Shown one piece after another: positions 1 to 7,855 of a DNA stretch of 64,000 nt. A program made the position numbers and the translations under genes. Numbering within the stretch: the stretch's first letter is position 1; each line of letters begins with the position of its first letter. The DNA is from Pseudophaeobacter arcticus DSM 23566 (GTDB lineage: Bacteria; Pseudomonadota; Alphaproteobacteria; Rhodobacterales; Rhodobacteraceae). The notes under the pieces were generated by a model that saw only the letters and a program-made list of their open reading frames with translations, made no database searches and had not been told where the DNA came from. Where the stretch lies: contig NZ_KI421507.1 of the NCBI RefSeq assembly GCF_000473205.1, positions 237,074 through 301,073 of the forward strand, given 5' to 3'.

Positions 1-113
1 CCGAACTAACCTGTTTGCGGATTGGTGAAGAAGAATTCCTGGCCGTGGTCGAAAACGATGCCAATACCGCCTTTAAGCTGTTGCAGGTGGTCTCCGGCTA
101 CGTTGGAAATTGA
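1..113 (+). CDS. C-terminal fragment, possible cyclic nucleotide-binding domain protein
   Basis: An open frame enters the window from the left (first full codon at base 3) and stops with TGA at 111-113, giving 36 visible residues. The segment contains CLRIGEEEFLAVV followed by a helix with AFKLLQVVSGYVGN. This resembles the end of a cyclic nucleotide-binding beta-roll, where a short strand is followed by a helix carrying a hydrophobic LL pattern. No DNA-binding domain follows, so it would be a stand-alone cNMP-type protein and not a Crp regulator. Too little is visible for a firm assignment. Confidence 0.45.
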   Translation, partial: ELTCLRIGEEEFLAVVENDANTAFKLLQVVSGYVGN

Positions 114-246
114 GCAGCCGGGGCGCCTCACCGCGCCCCGATAGCGCCATAGAACTGGCGGCGCACACGAGACGTCAGGAAACCGCGATTAGCCAAGGGA
201 TCAGGGCGGTCTTCTGGGCGGTCTGTGGCAACAAAACGCCCACAGT

Positions 247-288
247 CAATGGAGATCGGACAGTGGAGATTGGACAGTGGAGATCTGG
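247..288. repeat. Three 14-bp tandem units
   Basis: Three head-to-tail units (caatggagatcgga, cagtggagattgga, cagtggagatctgg) lie in the gap between the cNMP-like fragment and the ArsR gene. The copies differ at a few positions. This is one of several short tandem duplications next to gene ends in this window. Confidence 0.85.
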
Positions 289-309
289 CAGGGGTCCGCT
301 GGGGCGGGG

Positions 310-735
310 TTAGCTGGGGCTGCAGAACTGACGGTAGAGCAGGGCAATGATCTCTTCGGTATTTCGGTTCTTGAGCGAGTAGTAAATGGTTTTCCCCTCG
401 CGGCGGGTTTGCACCAGCCCCTCGTCGCGTAGCCGCGCCAGCATCTGGCTGACAGCGGCCTGACGCATATCCAGCAGGGCCTCCAGCGCGCCGACGGATT
501 TTTCTCCGGTACCGAGATGACAGAGAATCATCAGCCGCCCCTCATGGGCCAGCGTCTTGAGAAAACCTGCCGCTTCGGCGGCGCGCTCTGCCATATCAAT
601 GGGTGTTTCCGGATGTATCCCTGTCTCTACCGCCTCTGTTGAGGGGGCTATTTCAAGAGTAGGCTCTGGGGTCTGAAGGGTCACGTATCCAACATCCTGC
701 GGTGATTGATGATCGTATATTGCCCTATTTTCCAT
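310..735 (-). CDS. ArsR-family winged-helix repressor, SqrR/BigR-like
   Basis: A 141-residue regulator with an ArsR winged helix-turn-helix: the recognition helix is in MRQAAVSQMLARLRDEG (about residues 90-106) and the wing is RREGKTIYYSL. It has two cysteines, C72 in MILCHL and C138 in YRQFC. That 66-residue spacing equals the C41/C107 pair of Rhodobacter SqrR, which senses persulfide by forming a sulfur bridge. The N-terminal 50 residues are an unstructured-looking extension. I chose the ATG at 735 because a GGGGG-rich ribosome site precedes it and the longer frame runs into the upstream gene. No sulfide-oxidation genes are adjacent in the window, so the target is unknown. Confidence 0.8.
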   Translation of the reverse strand: MENRAIYDHQSPQDVGYVTLQTPEPTLEIAPSTEAVETGIHPETPIDMAERAAEAAGFLKTLAHEGRLMILCHLGTGEKSVGALEALLDMRQAAVSQMLARLRDEGLVQTRREGKTIYYSLKNRNTEEIIALLYRQFCSPS

Positions 736-772
736 GGGGAAGTCACCCCCTGCAATGACACCTGTCCTGCCC

Positions 773-2005
773 TCAGGTTTCAAGCGGGGGAGCACCGCCG
801 GCAAAACTGTTGCCATGCTGATAATCGCAGGGCTCCTCGCGCATGTTGAGATGCAGATCAGAGCCCACAAAGGGGTGCGCACGGGCGAGGACCTCATCGA
901 CCTGAATGCCAAGCCCCGGTGTTTCCGGCACGGTGATGAACCCGTCCTCGACCCGGATAGAACCCCGGATCAGCGCGTCATGAAACGGCGTTTCAATGCA
1001 TTCTGCCATCAGGATATTCGGGATTGAGGCGGCGAGTTGGATATTGGCGGCCCATTCTACCGGTCCAGCATAGAGATGTGGCGCCATCTGCGCGTTAAAC
1101 ACCTCGGCCAGGGCCGCAACCTTTTTCATCTCCCAGATACCGCCAGCCCGGCCCAGGGCTGGTTGCAGAATTTCGGCAGCCCCCGCGCGCAAGACGGCGG
1201 CAAATTCGGATTTGGTGGTCAATCGCTCCCCGGTGGCAACAGGAATTCGCACAGTGCGGGCAACGCGGGCCATGTCTTCGATATTATCGGGTGGGGTTGG
1301 CTCTTCGAACCAGAGCGGCGCATAGGGCTCTAGCGCCTGGCCCAGGCGGATTGCGCCGCCGGTGCTGAACTGCCCATGGGTGCCAAACAGCAAATCCGCC
1401 TTGTCGCCCACCGCGCCACGGATGGCCTTGCAGAAGGCCACGGACAGCGCAATATCCTGCATGGCAGGCATATGCCCGCCGCGCATGGTATAGGGGCCTG
1501 CCGGGTCGAACTTGATGGCGGTATAGCCCTGGCGCACCATCTCGGCAGCGGATTCGGCGGCCAGGTCGGGGGAGGTCCAGAATTCGGTGATGTCGTGATG
1601 CGCCAGAGGATAGAGATAGGTATAGGCGCGGATGCGATCATTCATCCGCCCACCGATGAGCGCATGCACGGGCCGGTCACGGTCTTTGCCCAGGATATCC
1701 CAACAGGCGATCTCCAGCCCCGAAAAGGCGCCCATCACCGTCAGATCGGGGCGCTGGGTAAAGCCCGAAGAATAGACCCGGCGGAACATCAGCTCAATGT
1801 TTTCCGGGTTTTCCCCTGCCATATGGCGCTGAAACACATCTTGGATCACCGGCTTCATGGCCTCGGGACCAATGGATGATGCGTAACATTCGCCCCATCC
1901 GGTGACGCCGGTATCGGTGGTCACCTTGACCAAAATCCAATACCGCCCGCCCCAGCCAGGAGCAGGCGGGGCGGTGACGATGATCTCAAGATCTTGCAGT
2001 TTCAT
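773..2005 (-). CDS. Enolase-superfamily enzyme (mandelate racemase/muconate lactonizing type)
   Basis: A 410-residue protein with the two-domain architecture of the MR/MLE subgroup: an N-terminal capping domain (1-125) and a TIM barrel. Visible active-site elements are K165 in AIKFDP, E234-E235 in WFEEP, E260 in ATGERL, and H310 in MAPHLYAGPVEW near the end of the barrel. Where most relatives have an aspartate metal ligand before HG, this one reads FGTHGQ (about 207-212). Such enzymes usually dehydrate or epimerise sugar acids; the substrate cannot be read here. The ATG at 2005 is preceded by GAGGA and lies 4 bp after the stop of the gene upstream, so the two are probably co-transcribed. Confidence 0.8.
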   Translation of the reverse strand: MKLQDLEIIVTAPPAPGWGGRYWILVKVTTDTGVTGWGECYASSIGPEAMKPVIQDVFQRHMAGENPENIELMFRRVYSSGFTQRPDLTVMGAFSGLEIACWDILGKDRDRPVHALIGGRMNDRIRAYTYLYPLAHHDITEFWTSPDLAAESAAEMVRQGYTAIKFDPAGPYTMRGGHMPAMQDIALSVAFCKAIRGAVGDKADLLFGTHGQFSTGGAIRLGQALEPYAPLWFEEPTPPDNIEDMARVARTVRIPVATGERLTTKSEFAAVLRAGAAEILQPALGRAGGIWEMKKVAALAEVFNAQMAPHLYAGPVEWAANIQLAASIPNILMAECIETPFHDALIRGSIRVEDGFITVPETPGLGIQVDEVLARAHPFVGSDLHLNMREEPCDYQHGNSFAGGAPPLET

Positions 2006-2009
2006 GCCA

Positions 2010-2378
2010 CTATTCCTCATCCCAGACGTCGAGCCGGTTCATTTCTTTTTCTATCTCCGCAATGACCTGTGAAGAGCTGAAAAAATCAATGTCAGGGGCG
2101 CTGATATCATCCATGAAGATCTCGATCTCAAGCTGCATGGGAGCGCCGTCAAAATCACCATCAATGCGCCAACGGCGGGTGTCACCCTCCATAATCTCAG
2201 GCAAGGCGCCTGTGATGGCCACGTCCAAATTCGCGGGCAGGGCAAAGCGCGGGTTTTCTGTCAGCCTGGTCAAAAAGGGGCCGACCTCAGAAGCGTCGAA
2301 ATTCATCGAAGCCTCTGAGGTGATCGGCGGGGCCGCAGCGGGCTTTGGTTTGAACAAGTCGAGCAGGAAATTCAGCAC
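2010..2378 (-). CDS. Hypothetical small acidic protein
   Basis: A 122-residue protein that I do not recognise. The first 12 residues are hydrophobic (MLNFLLDLF), followed by a proline/alanine linker and then an acidic body with alternating strands (LDVAITGALP, RRWRIDGDFD, QLEIEIFMDD) ending in EEMNRLDVWDEE-like charge. It starts with GTG at 2378, preceded by GGAG at a good distance. It sits between a zinc dehydrogenase and the enolase-family gene, only 4 bp from the latter, so it is likely in the same transcript. No catalytic motif is visible. Confidence 0.65.
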   Translation of the reverse strand: MLNFLLDLFKPKPAAAPPITSEASMNFDASEVGPFLTRLTENPRFALPANLDVAITGALPEIMEGDTRRWRIDGDFDGAPMQLEIEIFMDDISAPDIDFFSSSQVIAEIEKEMNRLDVWDEE

Positions 2379-2393
2379 CAGGCACGCTCCGTC

Positions 2394-3494
2394 TTAGGTA
2401 TCCCGGTTAAACACAATCACATTGCGTCTGGCGCTGCCTGTCTTGGTGTCGGCGATGGCCTCGTTGATTTGATCCAGGCTCCAGCGCCCGGAAATCAGCT
2501 CGTCCAGTTTCAGCCGCCCCTGCTGGTACAGATCGACCATCCAGGGAATATCGCGCTGAATGACCACATCGCCCATTTTGGAGCCAATAAGGCCATGCCC
2601 GACCGCAGCCATGATGACGGGTTCGTATTCCGCCTTTGCACCGGAGTGCGGCATGCCGATGATCACGGCCTTGCCGCCATAGCCCAGATAGCGCAGCGCC
2701 TGTTCATAGGCGGGGATCGCCCCCACGGTGACCAGCACCACGTCGGCGCCTTTGCCGCCAAGCGCCTTGAAGGCGGCTTTCCAGGGGGATTTCAGGCTGC
2801 CAAGCACACCATCGGTGGCGCCGAATTCCTTGGCGATCTCCAGTTTTTCCTCGGTCATATCAACCGCCACGATGCGGCGTGCCCCGGCAATGCGAGCGCC
2901 CTGAATGGCGTTCAGGCCGACACCGCCGGCGCCGATCACAACCACATCTTGTCCGGCGCGCAGCCCGGCGGCATTGACCGCAGCCCCCACCCCGGTGATC
3001 ACCCCGCAAGAAATCAGCGAGGCCGCCTCTTTGTTCAGGTCATCAGGGATTTTCACGATTTGGCGCTGATCCACCACCACTTTTTCGGCAAAGGCACCAC
3101 AGGTCATCGCCTGCATCAAGGGACCGCCATCAGCGGTCTGCAGCGGGCCGTCCTTGATGGCATCATAGGGCGTTTGGCAGAGCGTTGGTTTGCCGCTGGC
3201 GCAGTTGGGGCAGCTGCCGCAAGAATGGATCAGGGTGACCACCACGCTGTCGCCTTCGCGAAAACCGCTGACTCCATCACCAAGGGCCGTGACTACGCCA
3301 GCGGCTTCGTGACCATAGACCGCAGGCAGAAACCCGCCCCAGGCGCCTTCGGCCCAGGAAATATCGCTGTGGCAGATCGCGACCGCATCCAAGGTGACTT
3401 CGACCTCGCCCATGCGTGGCGCTGCCAGTTGAATGTCTTCGATGACCAGGGGTTCCCCATGGCTATGGCAGACGGCGGCTTTGATGGTTTGCAT
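2394..3494 (-). CDS. Zinc-dependent alcohol dehydrogenase (MDR family)
   Basis: A 366-residue class III-like medium-chain dehydrogenase. The catalytic zinc ligands are C41, H62 (with E63) and C163 in ISCGVITG. The structural zinc lobe shows C92, C95, C98 and C106. The NAD-binding Rossmann motif GAGGVG is at about 188-193. It would oxidise an alcohol or a thiol-adduct aldehyde with NAD; the exact substrate is not readable. I chose the ATG at 3494 because AAGGAGAACACC lies just upstream and the N-terminus MQTIKAAV matches the family; the longer frame has no support. Confidence 0.88.
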   Translation of the reverse strand: MQTIKAAVCHSHGEPLVIEDIQLAAPRMGEVEVTLDAVAICHSDISWAEGAWGGFLPAVYGHEAAGVVTALGDGVSGFREGDSVVVTLIHSCGSCPNCASGKPTLCQTPYDAIKDGPLQTADGGPLMQAMTCGAFAEKVVVDQRQIVKIPDDLNKEAASLISCGVITGVGAAVNAAGLRAGQDVVVIGAGGVGLNAIQGARIAGARRIVAVDMTEEKLEIAKEFGATDGVLGSLKSPWKAAFKALGGKGADVVLVTVGAIPAYEQALRYLGYGGKAVIIGMPHSGAKAEYEPVIMAAVGHGLIGSKMGDVVIQRDIPWMVDLYQQGRLKLDELISGRWSLDQINEAIADTKTGSARRNVIVFNRDT

Positions 3495-3574
3495 GGTGTT
3501 CTCCTTGCTGGTTGGAGGCACGGTGACCCGGGCGCAGAGCCATCGCAAGACTAAACGGCCACGCCCATGTGGAT

Positions 3575-4789
3575 TTACGTCACGGAAGACCGGCTGCGCA
3601 GGAAGACCAGGGCGCCAATGGCCATCAGAACAAGGGCGAGGAGAAAGGGGGCTCCGGGCAGGTAATAGGCGGTTTCTTTGTGAGAAAAGAAGGCAAAGGT
3701 CGATGCCATCATCATCGGTGAGACAATCATCGACAGCGCGTGTACAGCTGTCATCACACCCTGCAGTTCGCCTTGCTGAGTGTCATCCACCGCGCGTGAC
3801 ATCAGCCCCTGCAAGGCAGGTTGTACCACCGCGCCGATGGCCGAGATCGGAATCAGAGCCAGCGCCAGGGGGCCGCTGCTGATCACCGCAAGCACGCCAA
3901 AGGCGACAAAGTCAAAAAACTGCCCCCACAACACCGTGCGGCGCTCCCCAAACCAGCGCACCATGTAGCGCAGCAATCCGCCCTGCACCAAGGCCATGCA
4001 GATTCCATAGATCGCTAGCGATATCCCAATCATCCGTGGCTGCCAGCCAAATTGTTCTGCGGTGAAATAGGACCAGATTGCGGGGTAGACATAGATCGCC
4101 ACCGAGTAGAGGAAATAGACCCAAAGCAGCCCGGTGATGCCGGGAATGCGGGCGATGGCGCGAAAGGCCCCCAGCGGGTTGGCTCGACGCCAGTCAAAGG
4201 CGCGGCGGGTCGTATCAGTGACGGTCTCGCGCATGACAAACCAGCCCAGGGCAAAGTTCAGCCCGGCCAGCCCGGCCGCAGCGTAGAACGGCGCGCGGGT
4301 TCCCAGCTCTCCCAGCAGCCCGCCGGTCAGCGGCCCCAGCACAAAGCCGGCGCCAAAGGCGGCGCCCAGCAAGCCAAAATTGGCGGCTTTCTCGGTGGGT
4401 TTGGAAATATCAGCGATATAGGCGCCGGCAGTGGCATGGGTGGCAGCGGTGATGCCGCCAATGATACGCCCCACCATCAACAGCCACAGCGATCCGGCCA
4501 CCGCCATCACCAGATAGTCCAGCATCATCACAAAGAGCGAGACAAGCAGCACAGGTCGTCGTCCCAATGCATCCGACAGGGATCCAAGCACCGGGCTGAA
4601 CAGGAATTGCATCACTGCAAAAACGGTACTCAGGACGCTGCCCCAAAGTGCCGCCTCGGCCAGGCTGCCGCCCTGTACCTCCAGCAGCAGATTGGGCATG
4701 ATCGGCATGATCAGCCCGACGCCCATGGCGTCGATCATCACGGTGGTCATCACAAAGAGCAAAGGCAGGCGCATCAGGGGTGTCTTCAC
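3575..4789 (-). CDS. MFS exporter, TetA/TCR type
   Basis: A 404-residue inner-membrane transporter with 12 predicted transmembrane segments. MFS motif A appears as GSLSDALGRRPVLL after TM2. The first helix contains DAMGVGLIMPIMP, typical of tetracycline-resistance-type drug:proton antiporters. TM5 has GAAFGAGFVLGPLTGG, the antiporter motif C region. It follows pcaB on the same strand with a 65-bp gap and may export an aromatic or other toxic compound; drug specificity cannot be inferred. The start is either GTG at 4789 or the in-frame ATG at 4774; neither has a strong ribosome site. Confidence 0.85.
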   Translation of the reverse strand: MKTPLMRLPLLFVMTTVMIDAMGVGLIMPIMPNLLLEVQGGSLAEAALWGSVLSTVFAVMQFLFSPVLGSLSDALGRRPVLLVSLFVMMLDYLVMAVAGSLWLLMVGRIIGGITAATHATAGAYIADISKPTEKAANFGLLGAAFGAGFVLGPLTGGLLGELGTRAPFYAAAGLAGLNFALGWFVMRETVTDTTRRAFDWRRANPLGAFRAIARIPGITGLLWVYFLYSVAIYVYPAIWSYFTAEQFGWQPRMIGISLAIYGICMALVQGGLLRYMVRWFGERRTVLWGQFFDFVAFGVLAVISSGPLALALIPISAIGAVVQPALQGLMSRAVDDTQQGELQGVMTAVHALSMIVSPMMMASTFAFFSHKETAYYLPGAPFLLALVLMAIGALVFLRSRSSVT

Positions 4790-4854
4790 TGGCAGGGAGA
4801 TCGGGAGAGGGCGCCCAGGTTGGGTCCATGTCAGATGCAGGTCAGCTGCAGAGC

Positions 4855-6222
4855 CTATGCATGAGCGCCATCTTGTGACTCGTTTTGGTTGCTGGCCAGT
4901 TCCGCGACTTTTTTGCTGAAACGCAAGGCTTCCGTCGGGGCGGCACCGAGCTGCGCGACCGGATCGAACAGCGCCTCCACGTCGAGCTGTGGAAAATCAC
5001 GTCCCACCAGCGCGCGCAGGGGCGTGCCGCTGACACCGGCTTCGCGGCACAGGGTTTTGACCACGGCCTGCGCATCTGGTCGCGGCATTTCAGCGGCCAG
5101 AGCAAAGCTCAGCGTCTCGGCGTGGATCATGTCCAGACCAGAGGACAGGGCCGTGCTCATGGCATCTGCATTGGGCGTTATCCCGGTGCAGAGATCGCGG
5201 GCGGTCCGGGCGGCGCTGGCAGCGCCCAGAACGATCTGCGGCAGGCACAGCCATTCGCTGAACCAGGCGGCACCATCGCGCTGATGCTGATGCAGGGCGC
5301 TGCCGTGCAGGATCGACAGCAGCCCGGTGCCTTGGCGCGCCAGGGCAACCAGGGCAGAGGGCGCGACCGGGTTCTGTTTCTGCGGCATGGTCGAGGAGGC
5401 TCCGGCCCCGCCCAGCGTGATTTCCCCAATGCCGGTTTGCACCAGGGCGATACAGTCTTCGCCCAGTTTCCCCAGCGCCAGATTGACCCGCACCATCCAG
5501 TCCATCAGCCGCAAAACGGATGTCCGATCTGTGTGCCAACTGGCTTCGGGGTCATTCAGCCCCAGAGCCTTGGCCATCTCGGCGCGGATCTCACCAGCCT
5601 TTGGCCCCAATGCGCCCGAGGTGCCGGCCGCGCCGGAAAGCGAGACCAGCAGGCAGTTACGGCGCAGCTCTGCCAACTCATCGATCAGAGCCAGCAGCGG
5701 CATCCCCCAGGTGGCGACAACCGCGCCAAAGCTGGTTGGGGTGGCATGTTGACCATAGGTGCGCGCGGCCATCGGCAGGCTGGCATGGGTCTGGGCCAGC
5801 TTGGCCAGGGCTTCCAGCGCCAGTTTCAGATCATCCTCGATCAGCGCCAGCGCCTGGCGCAGCCGCAGCATCAGGGCGCTGTCCATGATGTCCTGCGAGG
5901 TGGCTCCCCAGTGCACATATTGCGCGTGTTCCGGCGCGTTCATCTCGGTGCGAAAGGCGGCCACCAGGCCCGGCACGGGCACGCCGTTTTGCCCTGTGGG
6001 CTTGCGCAGGGTGCCGGGATCCATGGCGACCTCCATGACGGCGCGGCCAATGGCTGCGGCGCTGTCTTGCGGGATCACCCCGGCTGCGCCCTGGGCCCGG
6101 GCCAGCGCGCCCTCGACCAGCAACATGGCGCGGGCCTCGGCCGTATCGGTAAACAGGCGCCCCACATCACCAGAGGTAAAGAGGTCGCCATAGATCTGGC
6201 TGTCAAAGACGGATCCCGCCAT
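4855..6222 (-). CDS. pcaB: 3-carboxy-cis,cis-muconate cycloisomerase
   Basis: A 455-residue member of the fumarase/aspartase superfamily that lactonises 3-carboxy-cis,cis-muconate in the protocatechuate branch of the beta-ketoadipate pathway. Visible are the N-terminal VHWGATSQDIMD block (103-114) with the conserved histidine, and the superfamily signature SSTMPQKQNP in the middle. The length matches PcaB. The ATG at 6222 is one base beyond the stop of the upstream hydrolase, so the genes are translationally linked. pcaC, pcaH and pcaG are not in this cluster, unlike the usual Roseobacter pcaQDCHGB layout. Confidence 0.9.
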   Translation of the reverse strand: MAGSVFDSQIYGDLFTSGDVGRLFTDTAEARAMLLVEGALARAQGAAGVIPQDSAAAIGRAVMEVAMDPGTLRKPTGQNGVPVPGLVAAFRTEMNAPEHAQYVHWGATSQDIMDSALMLRLRQALALIEDDLKLALEALAKLAQTHASLPMAARTYGQHATPTSFGAVVATWGMPLLALIDELAELRRNCLLVSLSGAAGTSGALGPKAGEIRAEMAKALGLNDPEASWHTDRTSVLRLMDWMVRVNLALGKLGEDCIALVQTGIGEITLGGAGASSTMPQKQNPVAPSALVALARQGTGLLSILHGSALHQHQRDGAAWFSEWLCLPQIVLGAASAARTARDLCTGITPNADAMSTALSSGLDMIHAETLSFALAAEMPRPDAQAVVKTLCREAGVSGTPLRALVGRDFPQLDVEALFDPVAQLGAAPTEALRFSKKVAELASNQNESQDGAHA

Positions 6223-6223
6223 T

Positions 6224-6934
6224 TCAGATATCCTTTGCGATATGCCCGATGAGCTCTGCCAGGCCCTCTGGGTCGGCAAAAAAGGGCGAATGAGAGCACT
6301 GCATCTCGTGTACGGTGTTGCGCGGCCAATCCGCGACCATCTGCGCCTGATACTCGGGCGGGATGGTTTGGTCGTTGGTGCAGCGAATATAGGCCTTGGG
6401 CGTATTCTTCCAGGCATCCGTCAGCTCCAGCGGCGTCTCCTGGGGCAGGATCGGCTGGGCACAGAGCCGGGGCAGCGCATAGGCCACGGCCTCGGCGGGG
6501 CAGTCCTGGTAAAACAGGCGCGGGGCCTCCGCCAGATCAATCGTGTAGCTGGCGCCATCTGGGTGTTTGATCGCGGCTGTGCCAATGGTCTGACGTGGTC
6601 CTGCCTTGCGCATGTCGATCAGCGACTGGCCGCAGACGGGCACATAGGCGCAGAGGTAAATCAAACCGCGCATCGCCTTTGGCGCGATCTCAGCTGCAGC
6701 AGTGATTGGATACCCGGCCCAGGAATGACCCAGAACTATCGTCTCGGGAGTACTCGCCGCAACGATGGCCTCGGCTGTTTCCTTCAGGGTTACGGTTGCA
6801 GGGTCGCGCCCATCGTCATGACCGGGCAGGGTGATGGCACGGGCGCTATGGCCCCGGGCCTCAAGGGCGGGGATCACGTCGCGCCAGCACCAGGCGCCGT
6901 GGCAGGATCCGTGGATCAGAAGAAAATCAGCCAA
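6224..6934 (-). CDS. Alpha/beta hydrolase, plant-esterase-like
   Basis: A 236-residue alpha/beta hydrolase. The triad reads S71 in GHSWAGYP, D188 in CTNDQTIP and H215 in CSHSPFF, and the oxyanion loop is LLIHGSCHGAWCW. The compact size and these motifs recall plant methyl-esterase/hydroxynitrile-lyase-like enzymes. It starts at TTG 6934, preceded by GGGAG, and overlaps the end of pcaD by 8 bp; pcaB begins one base after its stop. This strict coupling between two beta-ketoadipate genes suggests it acts on an aromatic ester or on a pathway intermediate, but that is inference. Confidence 0.82.
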   Translation of the reverse strand: MADFLLIHGSCHGAWCWRDVIPALEARGHSARAITLPGHDDGRDPATVTLKETAEAIVAASTPETIVLGHSWAGYPITAAAEIAPKAMRGLIYLCAYVPVCGQSLIDMRKAGPRQTIGTAAIKHPDGASYTIDLAEAPRLFYQDCPAEAVAYALPRLCAQPILPQETPLELTDAWKNTPKAYIRCTNDQTIPPEYQAQMVADWPRNTVHEMQCSHSPFFADPEGLAELIGHIAKDI

Positions 6935-7718
6935 TGTGCCCGGTCTCCCGTAAGAATTGCGTCAGGCGGCTGGTATATTCATCTGGCTGTTCGACGCAGG
7001 GAATATGACCGGCGCGGCGGATCAGGTGAAACTGGCTGCCGGGAATAAGATCGACGGTTTCGCGCACCAGATCCGGCGGCGTGGCGCCATCCTCGGACCC
7101 GGCAAGGCCCAGACAGGGCAGACGCAACCCGCTGGTTGGAGTATAAAAATCGGTGCCGGCAATGGCGGCGCAGCAGCCGGCATAGCCAGCCTGCGATTGT
7201 TGCACCAGCATGTTGCGCCAAAGCTGTAATTCTGGCGTGGCGCGGAAGTCGCGGGCAAACCAGCGCTCCATCACATTGTCGGCCAAAGGCTCGATGCCCT
7301 GTTCGGTGACCGCATTGACCCGCTCCTGCCACATCTCGGCGGTGCCGATCTTGGCGGCGGTGTTTGACAAGACCAGCGCGCGCACCATGTCCAGACGTTT
7401 GACCGCCAACCCCTGGGCGATCATGCCGCCAATGGACAGCCCGACAAAGACGCAGTCGCGGACCTGCAGATGATCCAGCAGGCGCTCGGCATCGCGCACC
7501 AATGCCCCCATGGAGTAGGGGGCAGGGGGACAGGACGACAGCCCATGGCCGCGTTTGTCATAGCGGATCACTTTCAGCCCCGCAGGCAGACGTTCCACCA
7601 CCGCGTCCCAGACACGCAGGTCGGTGCCAAGTGAATTGGCAAAAACGATGGGCGCGCCGTCGGGGGCGCCGTCAATGCGGTAATGAAGCTGAACATCACC
7701 GAGGTCTGCGATTTGCAT
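6927..7718 (-). CDS. pcaD: 3-oxoadipate enol-lactonase
   Basis: A 263-residue alpha/beta hydrolase that opens beta-ketoadipate enol-lactone to beta-ketoadipate. The catalytic residues are visible as S95 in VGLSIGGMIAQ, D210 in GSEDGATPP and H238 in AGHIPCVEQP. The IRYDKRGHGLS block and the overall length are typical of PcaD. It is the first gene of the pcaD-hydrolase-pcaB run, starting at the ATG at 7718. No pcaQ regulator gene or binding site could be recognised in the 137 bp upstream. Confidence 0.88.
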   Translation of the reverse strand: MQIADLGDVQLHYRIDGAPDGAPIVFANSLGTDLRVWDAVVERLPAGLKVIRYDKRGHGLSSCPPAPYSMGALVRDAERLLDHLQVRDCVFVGLSIGGMIAQGLAVKRLDMVRALVLSNTAAKIGTAEMWQERVNAVTEQGIEPLADNVMERWFARDFRATPELQLWRNMLVQQSQAGYAGCCAAIAGTDFYTPTSGLRLPCLGLAGSEDGATPPDLVRETVDLIPGSQFHLIRRAGHIPCVEQPDEYTSRLTQFLRETGHIG

Positions 7719-7794
7719 GCGGTATTCTCCGGTAGGGGCTGACTGCTATTTACCGGAGAGGCGGGGCCGGGGTAAAGCCCAGCTTTGCCGCGTG

Positions 7795-7848
7795 CCGCCC
7801 CTGCTGCGGGCCAAGCCTGCCGCGTGCCAAGCCTGCGGCAGGGGGCGG
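7795..7848. repeat. GC-rich inverted repeat, possible terminator
   Basis: CCGCCCCTGCTGCGGG (7795-7810) is nearly complementary to CCTGCGGCAGGGGGCGG (7832-7848), with one extra C. The loop contains a second copy of GCCAAGCCTGC. It lies just after the stop of the nuclease-fold gene at 7856 and before pcaD, so it may end that transcript, although no T-run follows. Confidence 0.45.
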
Positions 7849-7855
7849 GGCGCTG

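Noticed and set aside
2469..3554. Long plus-strand frame opposite the zinc dehydrogenase gene
   Set aside because: It is a reverse-strand shadow of a clear enzyme with all zinc ligands; histidine/glycine-rich composition is typical of such shadows.
4885..6252. 455-codon plus-strand frame opposite pcaB
   Set aside because: Same length and position as pcaB in antisense, glutamine/glycine-rich, no domain; a shadow of a GC-rich gene.
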